Below, in pieces: positions 1-5,611 of a DNA stretch of 16,021 nt; position 1 is the stretch's first letter, and the number at the start of each line of letters is the position of its first letter. This DNA comes from DASUMF01 sp040510575. GTDB taxonomy: Bacteria; Actinomycetota; Acidimicrobiia; IMCC26256; DASPTH01. The notes beneath the pieces were generated by a model. It saw only the letters and a list, made by a program, of their open reading frames with translations. It did no database searches and had not been told where the DNA came from. The DNA lies in the NCBI GenBank assembly GCA_040510575.1, contig JBEVIU010000159.1, positions 1-16,021 of the forward strand. The letters are read 5' to 3'. The translations under genes and the position numbers were made by a program.

Positions 1-66
1 GGGGTCTCCGACGACGAGTACGCCGAGCTCGTCGCCGACGGCCACATCGGCACCGACTACCTCTGA
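1..66 (+). CDS. C-terminal end of a CDS, possibly family III CoA-transferase
   Basis: An open frame runs from the window edge to a TGA at 64-66. The last 21 residues read GVSDDEYAELVADGHIGTDYL across the boundary of the window. A 'S-D-x-E-x-x-x-L-x-x-x-G-x-I' ending is common at the C-terminus of CaiB/BaiF family III CoA-transferases, which move CoA between acyl groups. That identification rests on a short tail only. The next gene starts 10 bp downstream and its Shine-Dalgarno (GAGGAG, 65-70) overlaps this stop codon, so the two are almost certainly one operon. Coding status is fairly sure; the family is a guess. It could be any acyl-CoA enzyme with a similar helical tail. Confidence 0.6.
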   Translation, partial: GVSDDEYAELVADGHIGTDYL

Positions 67-76
67 GGAGCAACGA

Positions 77-943
77 ATGATCGCAGGCGAGTACCAAGGC
101 TTCGACGTACGGCTCGAGGATCCCGGGATCGCGGTGGTCACCTTCACCCGTCCGGAGCGACTCAACGCGATCAGCACTGGCGCGCGGCGCGACCTCGTCG
201 AGGTGCTCACGATGGCGCAGCTCGACGACACCGTGCGCGTGATCGTGCTCACCGCGACGGGCCGAGGCTTCGTCGCCGGCGTGAACAATCGTGCGCAGCA
301 GCCCGAGGAAGCGACGCTGGTACCGCCCGTACCCACGCACGGACACGTGCCGGTCGACCTCTACGGCCGGCTGGCCTTCCACGCGCAGGAGCTCCCCCGC
401 ACCATCCGCCGCGTCGACAAGCTCACCATCGCGGCTGTCAACGGTTTCGCAATCCAACTCGGGCTGTCGATCGTGCTCGCGTGCGACTTCGCGATCGCGG
501 CGCGGTCGGCGCGCCTCGGCAGCGCGACGTTGCGCATGGGATGGCAGCCCGACGAGGGTGGGCACTGGCTGCTCGTCGAACACCTCGGCGTGAAGGGTGC
601 GCTCGACTTCCTCATGCGCAAGCGCATCGTCGACGCCGAGGAAGCCCAGCGACTTGGGCTCGTGAACGAGGTGGTCGACGACGACGAGCTGCTCGCCCGG
701 GCGCTGGAGCTGGCGCGGGAGCTGGCCGATGGGCCGCAGGTCGCGATGCGGCTCCTGAAGAAAGCGGTGTACAACGCGGCGGCATTGACCTTCGACCAGG
801 CGGGCGACGACATCGCGAGCAAGACGGCCATCAGCGACTTCCACCAAGACGCACGCGACGGAGGCCCTGCGTTCTTCGAGAAGCGGGCGGTGGAGTTCAA
901 CCAGTGGCTACTCGCCGACGATCCCGACGCCGAGCTGCTGTGA
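77..943 (+). CDS. Crotonase-fold (enoyl-CoA hydratase/isomerase family) protein with substituted catalytic residues
   Basis: 288 residues, normal length for the crotonase superfamily, which binds acyl-CoA thioesters and acts on their alpha/beta carbons. The N-terminal strand-turn (TFTRPERLNAI, about 22-32), the oxyanion-hole region (GFVAG, 64-68), the ACDFAIAA block (135-142) and a GLVNEVV segment are all recognisable. Compared with rat mitochondrial enoyl-CoA hydratase, the position of Glu144 is Ser131 and that of Glu164 is Thr151. The glycine-rich GGG of the oxyanion loop reads QLG. An Asp159-Glu160 pair lies in the PDEGG loop, about where dienoyl-CoA isomerases carry a catalytic Asp. A plain hydratase is therefore unlikely; isomerase, lyase or hydrolase activity is possible. 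The ATG has GAGGAG six bases upstream. It follows the partial CDS by 10 bp and converges with the next gene. Confidence 0.88.
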   Translation: MIAGEYQGFDVRLEDPGIAVVTFTRPERLNAISTGARRDLVEVLTMAQLDDTVRVIVLTATGRGFVAGVNNRAQQPEEATLVPPVPTHGHVPVDLYGRLAFHAQELPRTIRRVDKLTIAAVNGFAIQLGLSIVLACDFAIAARSARLGSATLRMGWQPDEGGHWLLVEHLGVKGALDFLMRKRIVDAEEAQRLGLVNEVVDDDELLARALELARELADGPQVAMRLLKKAVYNAAALTFDQAGDDIASKTAISDFHQDARDGGPAFFEKRAVEFNQWLLADDPDAELL

Positions 944-970
944 CGAGTGCTCGCCGTGCCGGCTGCGTCA
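941..970. terminator. Weak dyad spanning both stops of convergent genes
   Basis: TGACGAG at 941-947 can pair with CT-G-CGTCA at 963-970, with one bulged base, in the 24-bp gap between two convergent crotonase genes. The two opposing TGA stops form the base of the stem. There is no T-run. It may serve as a weak bidirectional terminator, but opposing TGA codons are complementary by definition, so part of this stem is expected by chance. Confidence 0.22.
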
Positions 971-1783
971 GGTGCCGGTGAAGTTGGGCTTGCGCTTCTC
1001 GATGAAAGCCTGCGAGCCCTCGGTGACGTCGTTGGTGCGGAGGCTCAACATGTCGTAGGCGATCGACGTCTCGAACGCTCCGAGCACCAGTTGCTTCATC
1101 AGCACGTTGAGCGAGAGCTTCGTCCACGCCAACGCCAGCGGAGGACCCTCGGCGAGGCGGGCCGCCCACTCCTCGACCAGGTCATCGAGCTCGGCTTCGG
1201 GCACGGCGCGGTTGATCAGCCCGTACTCCGCGGCTTCCGTGCCGCTGATCGGATCCCCGAGCATCAGCATCTCCTTGGCGCGCCGGAAGCCGATCATCAG
1301 CGGGAAGAACGCGACGCCCCCGTCACCGGCGGTGATGCCGTTCTTCACGTGGCTGTCGCAGAAACGCGCGTCGTCGGCGGCGATGACGAAGTCGCAAGCG
1401 AGCGCGATGTTCACCCCCATGCCGTACGCCGGACCGCGCACCTTGGCGATGGTGGGAGTCTCGCAGTCGACGATGTCGAACACGCGGTCGCGGATCCCCT
1501 TGGCCTGCGCCTTCGCCCGGCGCGGGTCCCTCTGCCGGTCGGCGGTGCCAGCCAGCACCGCGAGGTCGAGCCCCGCACAGAACGCGTTGCCCTCCCCCGT
1601 GAGCACGACGACGCGCACCGACGGGTCGCCGTCGATGTCGCGCCAGAGTCGATCGAAGTCGCCCGAGATCCCGGCGTTGACTGCGTTCTTCTTCTCCGGA
1701 TTGGTGATCGTCGCGGTGAGGATGCCGCGCTCGTCGATCGCCACCCGCACGTGCTCGTAGGACTCGATGTCGATGCTCGTCAT
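968..1783 (-). CDS. Enoyl-CoA hydratase/isomerase family protein
   Basis: 271 residues from the ATG at 1783; the frame stays open upstream to 1993, but the crotonase homology begins just after this ATG (VRVAIDERGILTATITNPEK). Family marks are AFCAGLDL (67-74), GPAYGMGVNIALACD (117-131), GLINRAVPE and a C-terminal FIEKRKPNF. Against rat hydratase, the Glu144 position is Asn125 and the Glu164 position is His145; Asp154 lies in the following loop. The family predicts an acyl-CoA substrate, but the exact reaction (hydration, isomerisation or cleavage) cannot be assigned. No Shine-Dalgarno is seen before the ATG. It is divergent from the acyl-CoA dehydrogenase pair, 73 bp away, so the two may be co-controlled. 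Confidence 0.9.
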   Translation of the reverse strand: MTSIDIESYEHVRVAIDERGILTATITNPEKKNAVNAGISGDFDRLWRDIDGDPSVRVVVLTGEGNAFCAGLDLAVLAGTADRQRDPRRAKAQAKGIRDRVFDIVDCETPTIAKVRGPAYGMGVNIALACDFVIAADDARFCDSHVKNGITAGDGGVAFFPLMIGFRRAKEMLMLGDPISGTEAAEYGLINRAVPEAELDDLVEEWAARLAEGPPLALAWTKLSLNVLMKQLVLGAFETSIAYDMLSLRTNDVTEGSQAFIEKRKPNFTGT

Positions 1784-1856
1784 GGGGGCAGCATCGCGCG
1801 CCGACGAATCGCGCGTCAGTGGCTGCCGCCCCGCGCGGCCTGCAAGGCTGCCCACC
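1784..1856. promoter_or_regulatory. Divergent intergenic region with repeated ATCGCGCG
   Basis: This 73-bp gap must hold the promoters of both the minus-strand crotonase and the plus-strand acyl-CoA dehydrogenase pair. It contains the octamer ATCGCGCG twice in direct orientation (1793-1800 and 1808-1815, 15 bp apart). These are flanked by CAGC at 1789-1792 and GCTG at 1822-1825 in inverted arrangement. A regulator site is possible. No clear -10 or -35 was found. In DNA this G+C-rich, CG octamers recur easily. Confidence 0.25.
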
Positions 1857-2990
1857 ATGAACCTCGAGCTGTCCGAGGACCAGGAGCTGTTCCGCCAGAC
1901 CACCGCCCGCTTCCTCGCGAGCGAATCGCCCGTGGGTGCGGTCCGCGATCGACACCGAGCCGGCGACCGTGGCACACCCGTGTGGTGGCGCACCGTTGCC
2001 GACCTCGGCTGGACCTCGATGCTCGTCTCTGAGGGTGCGGGTGGTGGTTCCCTCTCTGGTCAACCGGTCGCCGATGCGGTGCTCATCGCCGAGGAGATGG
2101 GCCGGACGGTGAGCCCGGGGCCCTTCCTTCCCGTGAACGTCGTCGGCGCGGCGTTGTCCGACGCGGGCTCGGCCGAACAGCAGTCGCGCGTGCTCCCCGC
2201 GCTCCTCACGGGTGATGCCGTCGCGGCGTGGGCATTTGGCGAGCGAGGTAGCCGATGGGACGTCGCAACCCACACGACGACTGCCGGGGTGGTCGCCGGC
2301 GAGGTGCAGCTCGACGGCGCGAAGGCCTACGTCGAGGCGGCCGCTGACGCCGAGCACTTCCTCGTGACGGCGCGTTCGGGCGACGGCGTGACCCAGGTGC
2401 TCGTGGCCGCCGACACCCCCGGCGTGACGGTCGTCGGAGCGAGCAGCCTCGACCTGGCCCGCCGATTCGGTGAGGTGCGTTTCGACGCGGTCCGTCTCCC
2501 CCTCGACGCAATCGTGGGTCAGCTCGGCGACGCGACCGCCGACGTCGAACGACAGTTGCAGATCGCGCTCGTGCTGCAGTGTGCGGAGACGGTCGGCACG
2601 CTCGACCGTGTGTTCGAGTTCACGCTCGAGTACATGAGTGACCGCTTCGCGTTCGGCCGGCCGATCTCGTCGTACCAAGCGCTGAAACACCGCGTCGCCG
2701 ACCTGTTGCTCGAGCTGGAGTCGGCGAAGGCTGCGGTCGACGCGGCCGTGCGTGCGGTCGACGCCCGCGACGATGATGCTGCCATCCAGGCCAGTGTGGC
2801 GAAGGCCTACGTGGGCGACCGAGCACTGCACCTGATCCAGGAGTGCATGCAGTTCCACGGGGGGATCTCGGTCACGTGGGAGCACGACCTCCACCTGTAC
2901 CTGCGTCGCGCCACCGTGAACCGGGCGGTGTTCGGCACCCCCGAGCAGCACCGCGAGCGGATCTGCTCACTCCTGGAGGTCTCGCCTTGA
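1857..2990 (+). CDS. Acyl-CoA dehydrogenase, first of a pair
   Basis: 377 residues from ATG 1857, which fits the conserved N-terminus LSEDQELFRQTTARFL; the longer in-frame extension upstream lacks homology. The fold order is typical: N-terminal helical domain (1-110), middle beta domain (about 115-225), and C-terminal helical FAD-binding domain with RFAFGRPISSYQALKH and FHGGISVTWEHDLHLY. The Glu in TWEHD sits where medium-chain acyl-CoA dehydrogenase carries catalytic Glu376. The enzyme should oxidise an acyl-CoA to the 2-enoyl-CoA with FAD and pass electrons to ETF. The downstream gene overlaps by 4 bp and is also an acyl-CoA dehydrogenase. Actinobacterial sterol catabolism uses similar alpha2beta2 FadE heteromers, so a heteromer is a reasonable inference. 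A weak AAGG lies nine bases before the start. Confidence 0.92.
   Translation: MNLELSEDQELFRQTTARFLASESPVGAVRDRHRAGDRGTPVWWRTVADLGWTSMLVSEGAGGGSLSGQPVADAVLIAEEMGRTVSPGPFLPVNVVGAALSDAGSAEQQSRVLPALLTGDAVAAWAFGERGSRWDVATHTTTAGVVAGEVQLDGAKAYVEAAADAEHFLVTARSGDGVTQVLVAADTPGVTVVGASSLDLARRFGEVRFDAVRLPLDAIVGQLGDATADVERQLQIALVLQCAETVGTLDRVFEFTLEYMSDRFAFGRPISSYQALKHRVADLLLELESAKAAVDAAVRAVDARDDDAAIQASVAKAYVGDRALHLIQECMQFHGGISVTWEHDLHLYLRRATVNRAVFGTPEQHRERICSLLEVSP
2975..2980 (+). promoter_or_regulatory. Shine-Dalgarno deciding a TTG start
   Basis: GGAGGT lies six bases before the TTG at 2987. No ATG or GTG in the same frame lies nearby with comparable support, and the protein homology begins immediately after. 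The TTG overlaps the preceding TGA as TTGA, implying translational coupling. Confidence 0.7.
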
Positions 2991-4261
2991 GCGACGAGCT
3001 CGAGACCGTCGCGTCGTTTCGTGCACGCGCGCGCGCGTTCGCGGAGTCGACCCTTCCGGCCGCGGGCAGCGCTCGGGCCCGCTCGATGACGATGCCGGAA
3101 GCCAAGTCGTTGCAGGCGAAGATCTTCGACGCCGGGTTCGCCGGCATCGCAGTCCCCCAGGAGTACGGCGGCGCGGGGCTCACGCTCGAGCACCAGGAGG
3201 CGTGGGCCGATGAAGTGGCGTCGCGAATCGTGCCGACCCCGCTGTTCGTGTCGCTCGGCATGCTCGCCATCACACTGCTCGACCACGGTTCGGAGACGCT
3301 GAAGCGCCGCCACATCCCGCGCATCCTGCGTGGCGAAGAGGTGTGGATCCAACTGCTGTCCGAACCGTCGGGCGGATCCGACATGGCCGGCGTGATGACC
3401 CGCGCCACGCGCGACGGTGACACCTGGGTGCTGAACGGCGCCAAGATGTGGAGCACTGGCGCGGGTGAGGCCGACTATGGCATGTGCCTCGCACGCACCG
3501 ACTGGGACGCGCCGAAGCACCGCGGCTTGTCGATGTTCGCGGTCCCGTTGCGCGACCCCAAGGTCACCATCGAGGCGATCGTCGGCATCGAAGGAGGGCC
3601 CGCGCACTTCTTCCAGGAGTTCATCGACGACGTCGCGCTCCCCGACGACCACCTCATCGGCGACGAGAACGACGGGTGGAGCGTGGCGCACGCGTTGCTG
3701 TTCCACGAGCGCAACGCGACGGCCGGTGTCGGCCACGGCCTCGGGCTCGGTGGCGGTCGCAACGAAGGCGGCGGCGCAACCGGGAGCGGCGTCGACGACC
3801 TGATCGACTTCGCCCGCCGCTCGGGAACCACGGCAGATGCCGCAACGCGACAACTGATCGCCGAGGCCTTCGTGACCCACGAGGTGCGCCAGCACCTGAA
3901 CGACCGCGTCACCGTCGGGATGCGCACGCACGCGTTCAAGGGCGACTGGGGGTCGCTGCTGAAGCTCGGGCTCGCGCTCGACACACTCAGGCGGGGCGAA
4001 GTCGGGCTCCAGCTTGCCGGTGCCGATGGCGTGATCTGGAACGACGACACCGAGGCGACCACCGGCACGACTGACGGCACGACTGACGGGGCGGCCGGAC
4101 GCACCTGGCTCAGTGCGCGCAGCATCTCGATCGCGGGCGGCACCAATGAGATGCAGCGCAACATCGTGAGCGAGCGCCTGCTCGGCATGCCGCGAGAGCC
4201 GGCAACCGATCGTGATGTGCCGTTCAGCGAGGTGGTTCGGCGCCGCAGCGATCGCAGCTGA
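2987..4261 (+). CDS. Acyl-CoA dehydrogenase, second of a pair
   Basis: 424 residues starting at TTG 2987. Recognisable blocks are GIAVPQEYGGAGL (about 45-57), QLLSEPSGGSDMAG (the FAD/substrate-contacting middle-domain motif), NGAKMWSTGAGEADY, and the C-terminal ISIAGGTNEMQRNIVSERLLGMPREP region seen in shorter quoted parts. Such proteins desaturate acyl-CoA with FAD. The catalytic base cannot be assigned confidently here. Translation is coupled to the first dehydrogenase by a 4-bp overlap, so the products probably assemble together. An oddity is the TTGTTDGTTDG loop, made by a 12-bp tandem duplication, shortly before the C-terminal motif. An alternating purine/pyrimidine tract (3020-3038) encodes the Arg-Ala repeats near the N-terminus. 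It ends 6 bp from the convergent thiolase-like gene. Confidence 0.92.
   Translation: MSDELETVASFRARARAFAESTLPAAGSARARSMTMPEAKSLQAKIFDAGFAGIAVPQEYGGAGLTLEHQEAWADEVASRIVPTPLFVSLGMLAITLLDHGSETLKRRHIPRILRGEEVWIQLLSEPSGGSDMAGVMTRATRDGDTWVLNGAKMWSTGAGEADYGMCLARTDWDAPKHRGLSMFAVPLRDPKVTIEAIVGIEGGPAHFFQEFIDDVALPDDHLIGDENDGWSVAHALLFHERNATAGVGHGLGLGGGRNEGGGATGSGVDDLIDFARRSGTTADAATRQLIAEAFVTHEVRQHLNDRVTVGMRTHAFKGDWGSLLKLGLALDTLRRGEVGLQLAGADGVIWNDDTEATTGTTDGTTDGAAGRTWLSARSISIAGGTNEMQRNIVSERLLGMPREPATDRDVPFSEVVRRRSDRS
4064..4087 (+). repeat. 12-bp perfect tandem duplication inside a CDS
   Basis: GGCACGACTGAC occurs twice in direct tandem (4064-4075 and 4076-4087). It adds the residues GTTD twice without shifting frame. 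The site falls in a loop between the helical core and the conserved C-terminal motif of the second acyl-CoA dehydrogenase, where length variation should be tolerated. Confidence 0.85.
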
Positions 4262-4274
4262 CGCAACTCAGCTG
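4255..4274. terminator. Hairpin spanning both stop codons of convergent genes
   Basis: CAGCTGA (4255-4261) and TCAGCTG (4268-4274) form a perfect 7-bp stem around a 6-base loop CGCAAC. The plus-strand stop TGA (4259-4261) and the minus-strand stop (TCA, 4268-4270) both lie in the stem. Being symmetrical, it could act in both directions. No T-tract follows, so factor-independent termination would be weak. With only 6 bp between the genes there is nowhere else for a terminator outside coding sequence. Confidence 0.45.
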
Positions 4275-5479
4275 GTGAGCAGGAGCGCTCCGGCGATCGG
4301 TCCGCCTCCGGTGCCCACGGCCGCGACCTCGTGACGCGCGACCTGGCGTTCGCCGGCCTGGCCACGCAGTTGGAGGCACGCCTCGTGCACGACCCAATAG
4401 CCGTGCATCCGCCCCGCGGAGAGCTGGCCGCCATACGTGTTGAGCGGGAAGGTGCCCCGGAGACCGATGCGCGCCGCATCGTCGACGAACGGCCCCGCCT
4501 CCCCTTCGCCGCAGAAGCCGAACGCTTCGAGCCACGCGAAGGTGAGGAACGTGAAGCCGTCGTAGAGCTCGGCGAAGTCGACGTCGCCCGGCTTGAGGTC
4601 GGTGCGCGACCAGAGCTCCGCGGTCGCTTCGACCGACGCCATCTTCGGGTAGTCGGGTCGCAGGTACCAGCCACCGCTCCCCTCCGAACCGCCCATGGCC
4701 TGCACCCGAACTGGGTGGTCACAATCGGACGCGTGCTCGGCGGCCGACACGACGAGCGCGATCGAGCCGTCGATCGGCACATCGCAGTCGAAGAGGCCGA
4801 ACGGCGACGACACGATGCGCGCGTCGAGGTAGTCGTCGAGCGTCATCGGCTCGCGGTACACCGCGAGCGGGTTGAGCGCCGCGTCCGCGCGGCTGTTCAC
4901 CACCAGCGCGCCGAGCTGCTCGTTCGTCGTGCCGTACAGGTGCATGTGTCGACGGCAATGCATCGACAGCCAGTTCGCGGCCGAGTACGCGTGGTAGGTG
5001 AGCAGCTCCATCATCCCGCCTGCGGCCCCGGGCCTGAGAGGCGGGGCGTCCGAAGCGGCTCCGGCAGGCGCCGCCGGCGGAGGCGGGGGCGCCGCTGCGG
5101 CCGCCGGCGCGTTCGGAGTGGCCGGCGGGACGGGAATCGCGCCGCCCATCATCTGCACCGTGCGGTACACGAGCACGTGCCGCGCACGACCTTCGGCCAC
5201 GGCGAAAATCGCCGACATCAACGGCGAGAGGAGACCGCCGGTGTCGAAGCCGCCGCCCGAGTAGCTCGTCTCCAACCCGAGCGCGGCGCGCACCTCGTCG
5301 GGCGGTGTCTCGCCCATGGTTGCCAGGCCGTCGATGTCGCCCGGGGTGAGGCCCGCGTCACGGATCGCCGCGGTCGACGCTTCGACGGTGAGATCGAGGC
5401 CCGGGATCCCGGTGCGGCGTCCGATGCGCGAGATGCCGATGCCGGAGATGATCGAATTCTGCTCGGGGGAGGCGGTCAT
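4268..5479 (-). CDS. Thiolase-like (Ltp2/SCP2-thiolase type) protein without nucleophilic cysteine
   Basis: 403 residues, thiolase fold. The N-terminal ISGIGISRIGRR, then DIDGLATMGE, the DFAELYDGFT segment (301-310) and NTYGGQLSAGRMHG (347-360) match the lipid-transfer/Ltp2-like branch. Where classical thiolases have the CSSG nucleophile, this protein has DTGG (79-82). The C-terminal CxGGG is GTGGG (389-393) and the GHP motif is GRMHG. Thiolysis by the usual mechanism is therefore not expected. Ltp2 enzymes of sterol catabolism are retro-aldol lyases that work with a DUF35 partner; none is encoded in this window. Residues 114-150 form an unusual Pro/Ala-rich insert. The ATG is preceded by a candidate promoter with no Shine-Dalgarno. 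The gene is divergent from the CoA-transferase. Confidence 0.87.
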   Translation of the reverse strand: MTASPEQNSIISGIGISRIGRRTGIPGLDLTVEASTAAIRDAGLTPGDIDGLATMGETPPDEVRAALGLETSYSGGGFDTGGLLSPLMSAIFAVAEGRARHVLVYRTVQMMGGAIPVPPATPNAPAAAAAPPPPPAAPAGAASDAPPLRPGAAGGMMELLTYHAYSAANWLSMHCRRHMHLYGTTNEQLGALVVNSRADAALNPLAVYREPMTLDDYLDARIVSSPFGLFDCDVPIDGSIALVVSAAEHASDCDHPVRVQAMGGSEGSGGWYLRPDYPKMASVEATAELWSRTDLKPGDVDFAELYDGFTFLTFAWLEAFGFCGEGEAGPFVDDAARIGLRGTFPLNTYGGQLSAGRMHGYWVVHEACLQLRGQAGERQVARHEVAAVGTGGGPIAGALLLTS

Positions 5480-5485
5480 CGCGTG

Positions 5486-5513
5486 ACAGTAACGCGGCCG
5501 CCCTCGCAGTCAC
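5486..5513 (-). promoter_or_regulatory. Candidate leaderless promoter of the thiolase-like gene
   Basis: On the minus strand GTGACT (5513-5508) and TACTGT (5491-5486) are separated by 16 bases, resembling -35 and -10 elements. TACTGT ends six bases before the ATG at 5479, so transcription would begin at or very near the start codon. There is no Shine-Dalgarno, which fits leaderless translation. This is sequence inference only. Confidence 0.45.
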
Positions 5514-5520
5514 CGGGCCG

Positions 5521-5540
5521 GTCGCGCCGCCAAACGCGAC
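5521..5540. promoter_or_regulatory. Inverted repeat, possible operator in a divergent gap
   Basis: GTCGCG (5521-5526) and CGCGAC (5535-5540) form a perfect 6-bp inverted repeat with an 8-base spacer. It lies in the 132-bp gap between the thiolase-like gene and the CoA-transferase. A possible -10 for the CoA-transferase, TAGAGT, lies at 5560-5565. The repeat sits upstream of both candidate -10 elements and could bind a dimeric repressor controlling both genes. No regulator gene is present nearby. Confidence 0.35.
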
Positions 5541-5611
5541 GGCAGCGGGCTCGTCAACCTAGAGTCCGACGGAGCAGGCTGGCTTCGAGCAATCCAGGAG
5601 AGGAACCGGGA

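Noticed and set aside
1323..2951. Long minus-strand open frame (542 codons) antisense to the crotonase and acyl-CoA dehydrogenase genes
   Set aside because: It is rich in Arg, His and Gly, has no family motif, and overlaps two genes with clear homology. It is a typical G+C-rich shadow frame.
4331..5611. About 427-codon in-frame extension upstream of the CoA-transferase
   Set aside because: It runs antisense through the thiolase-like gene and has no similarity to the family. The ATG at 5612 has its own Shine-Dalgarno and begins the conserved N-terminus.
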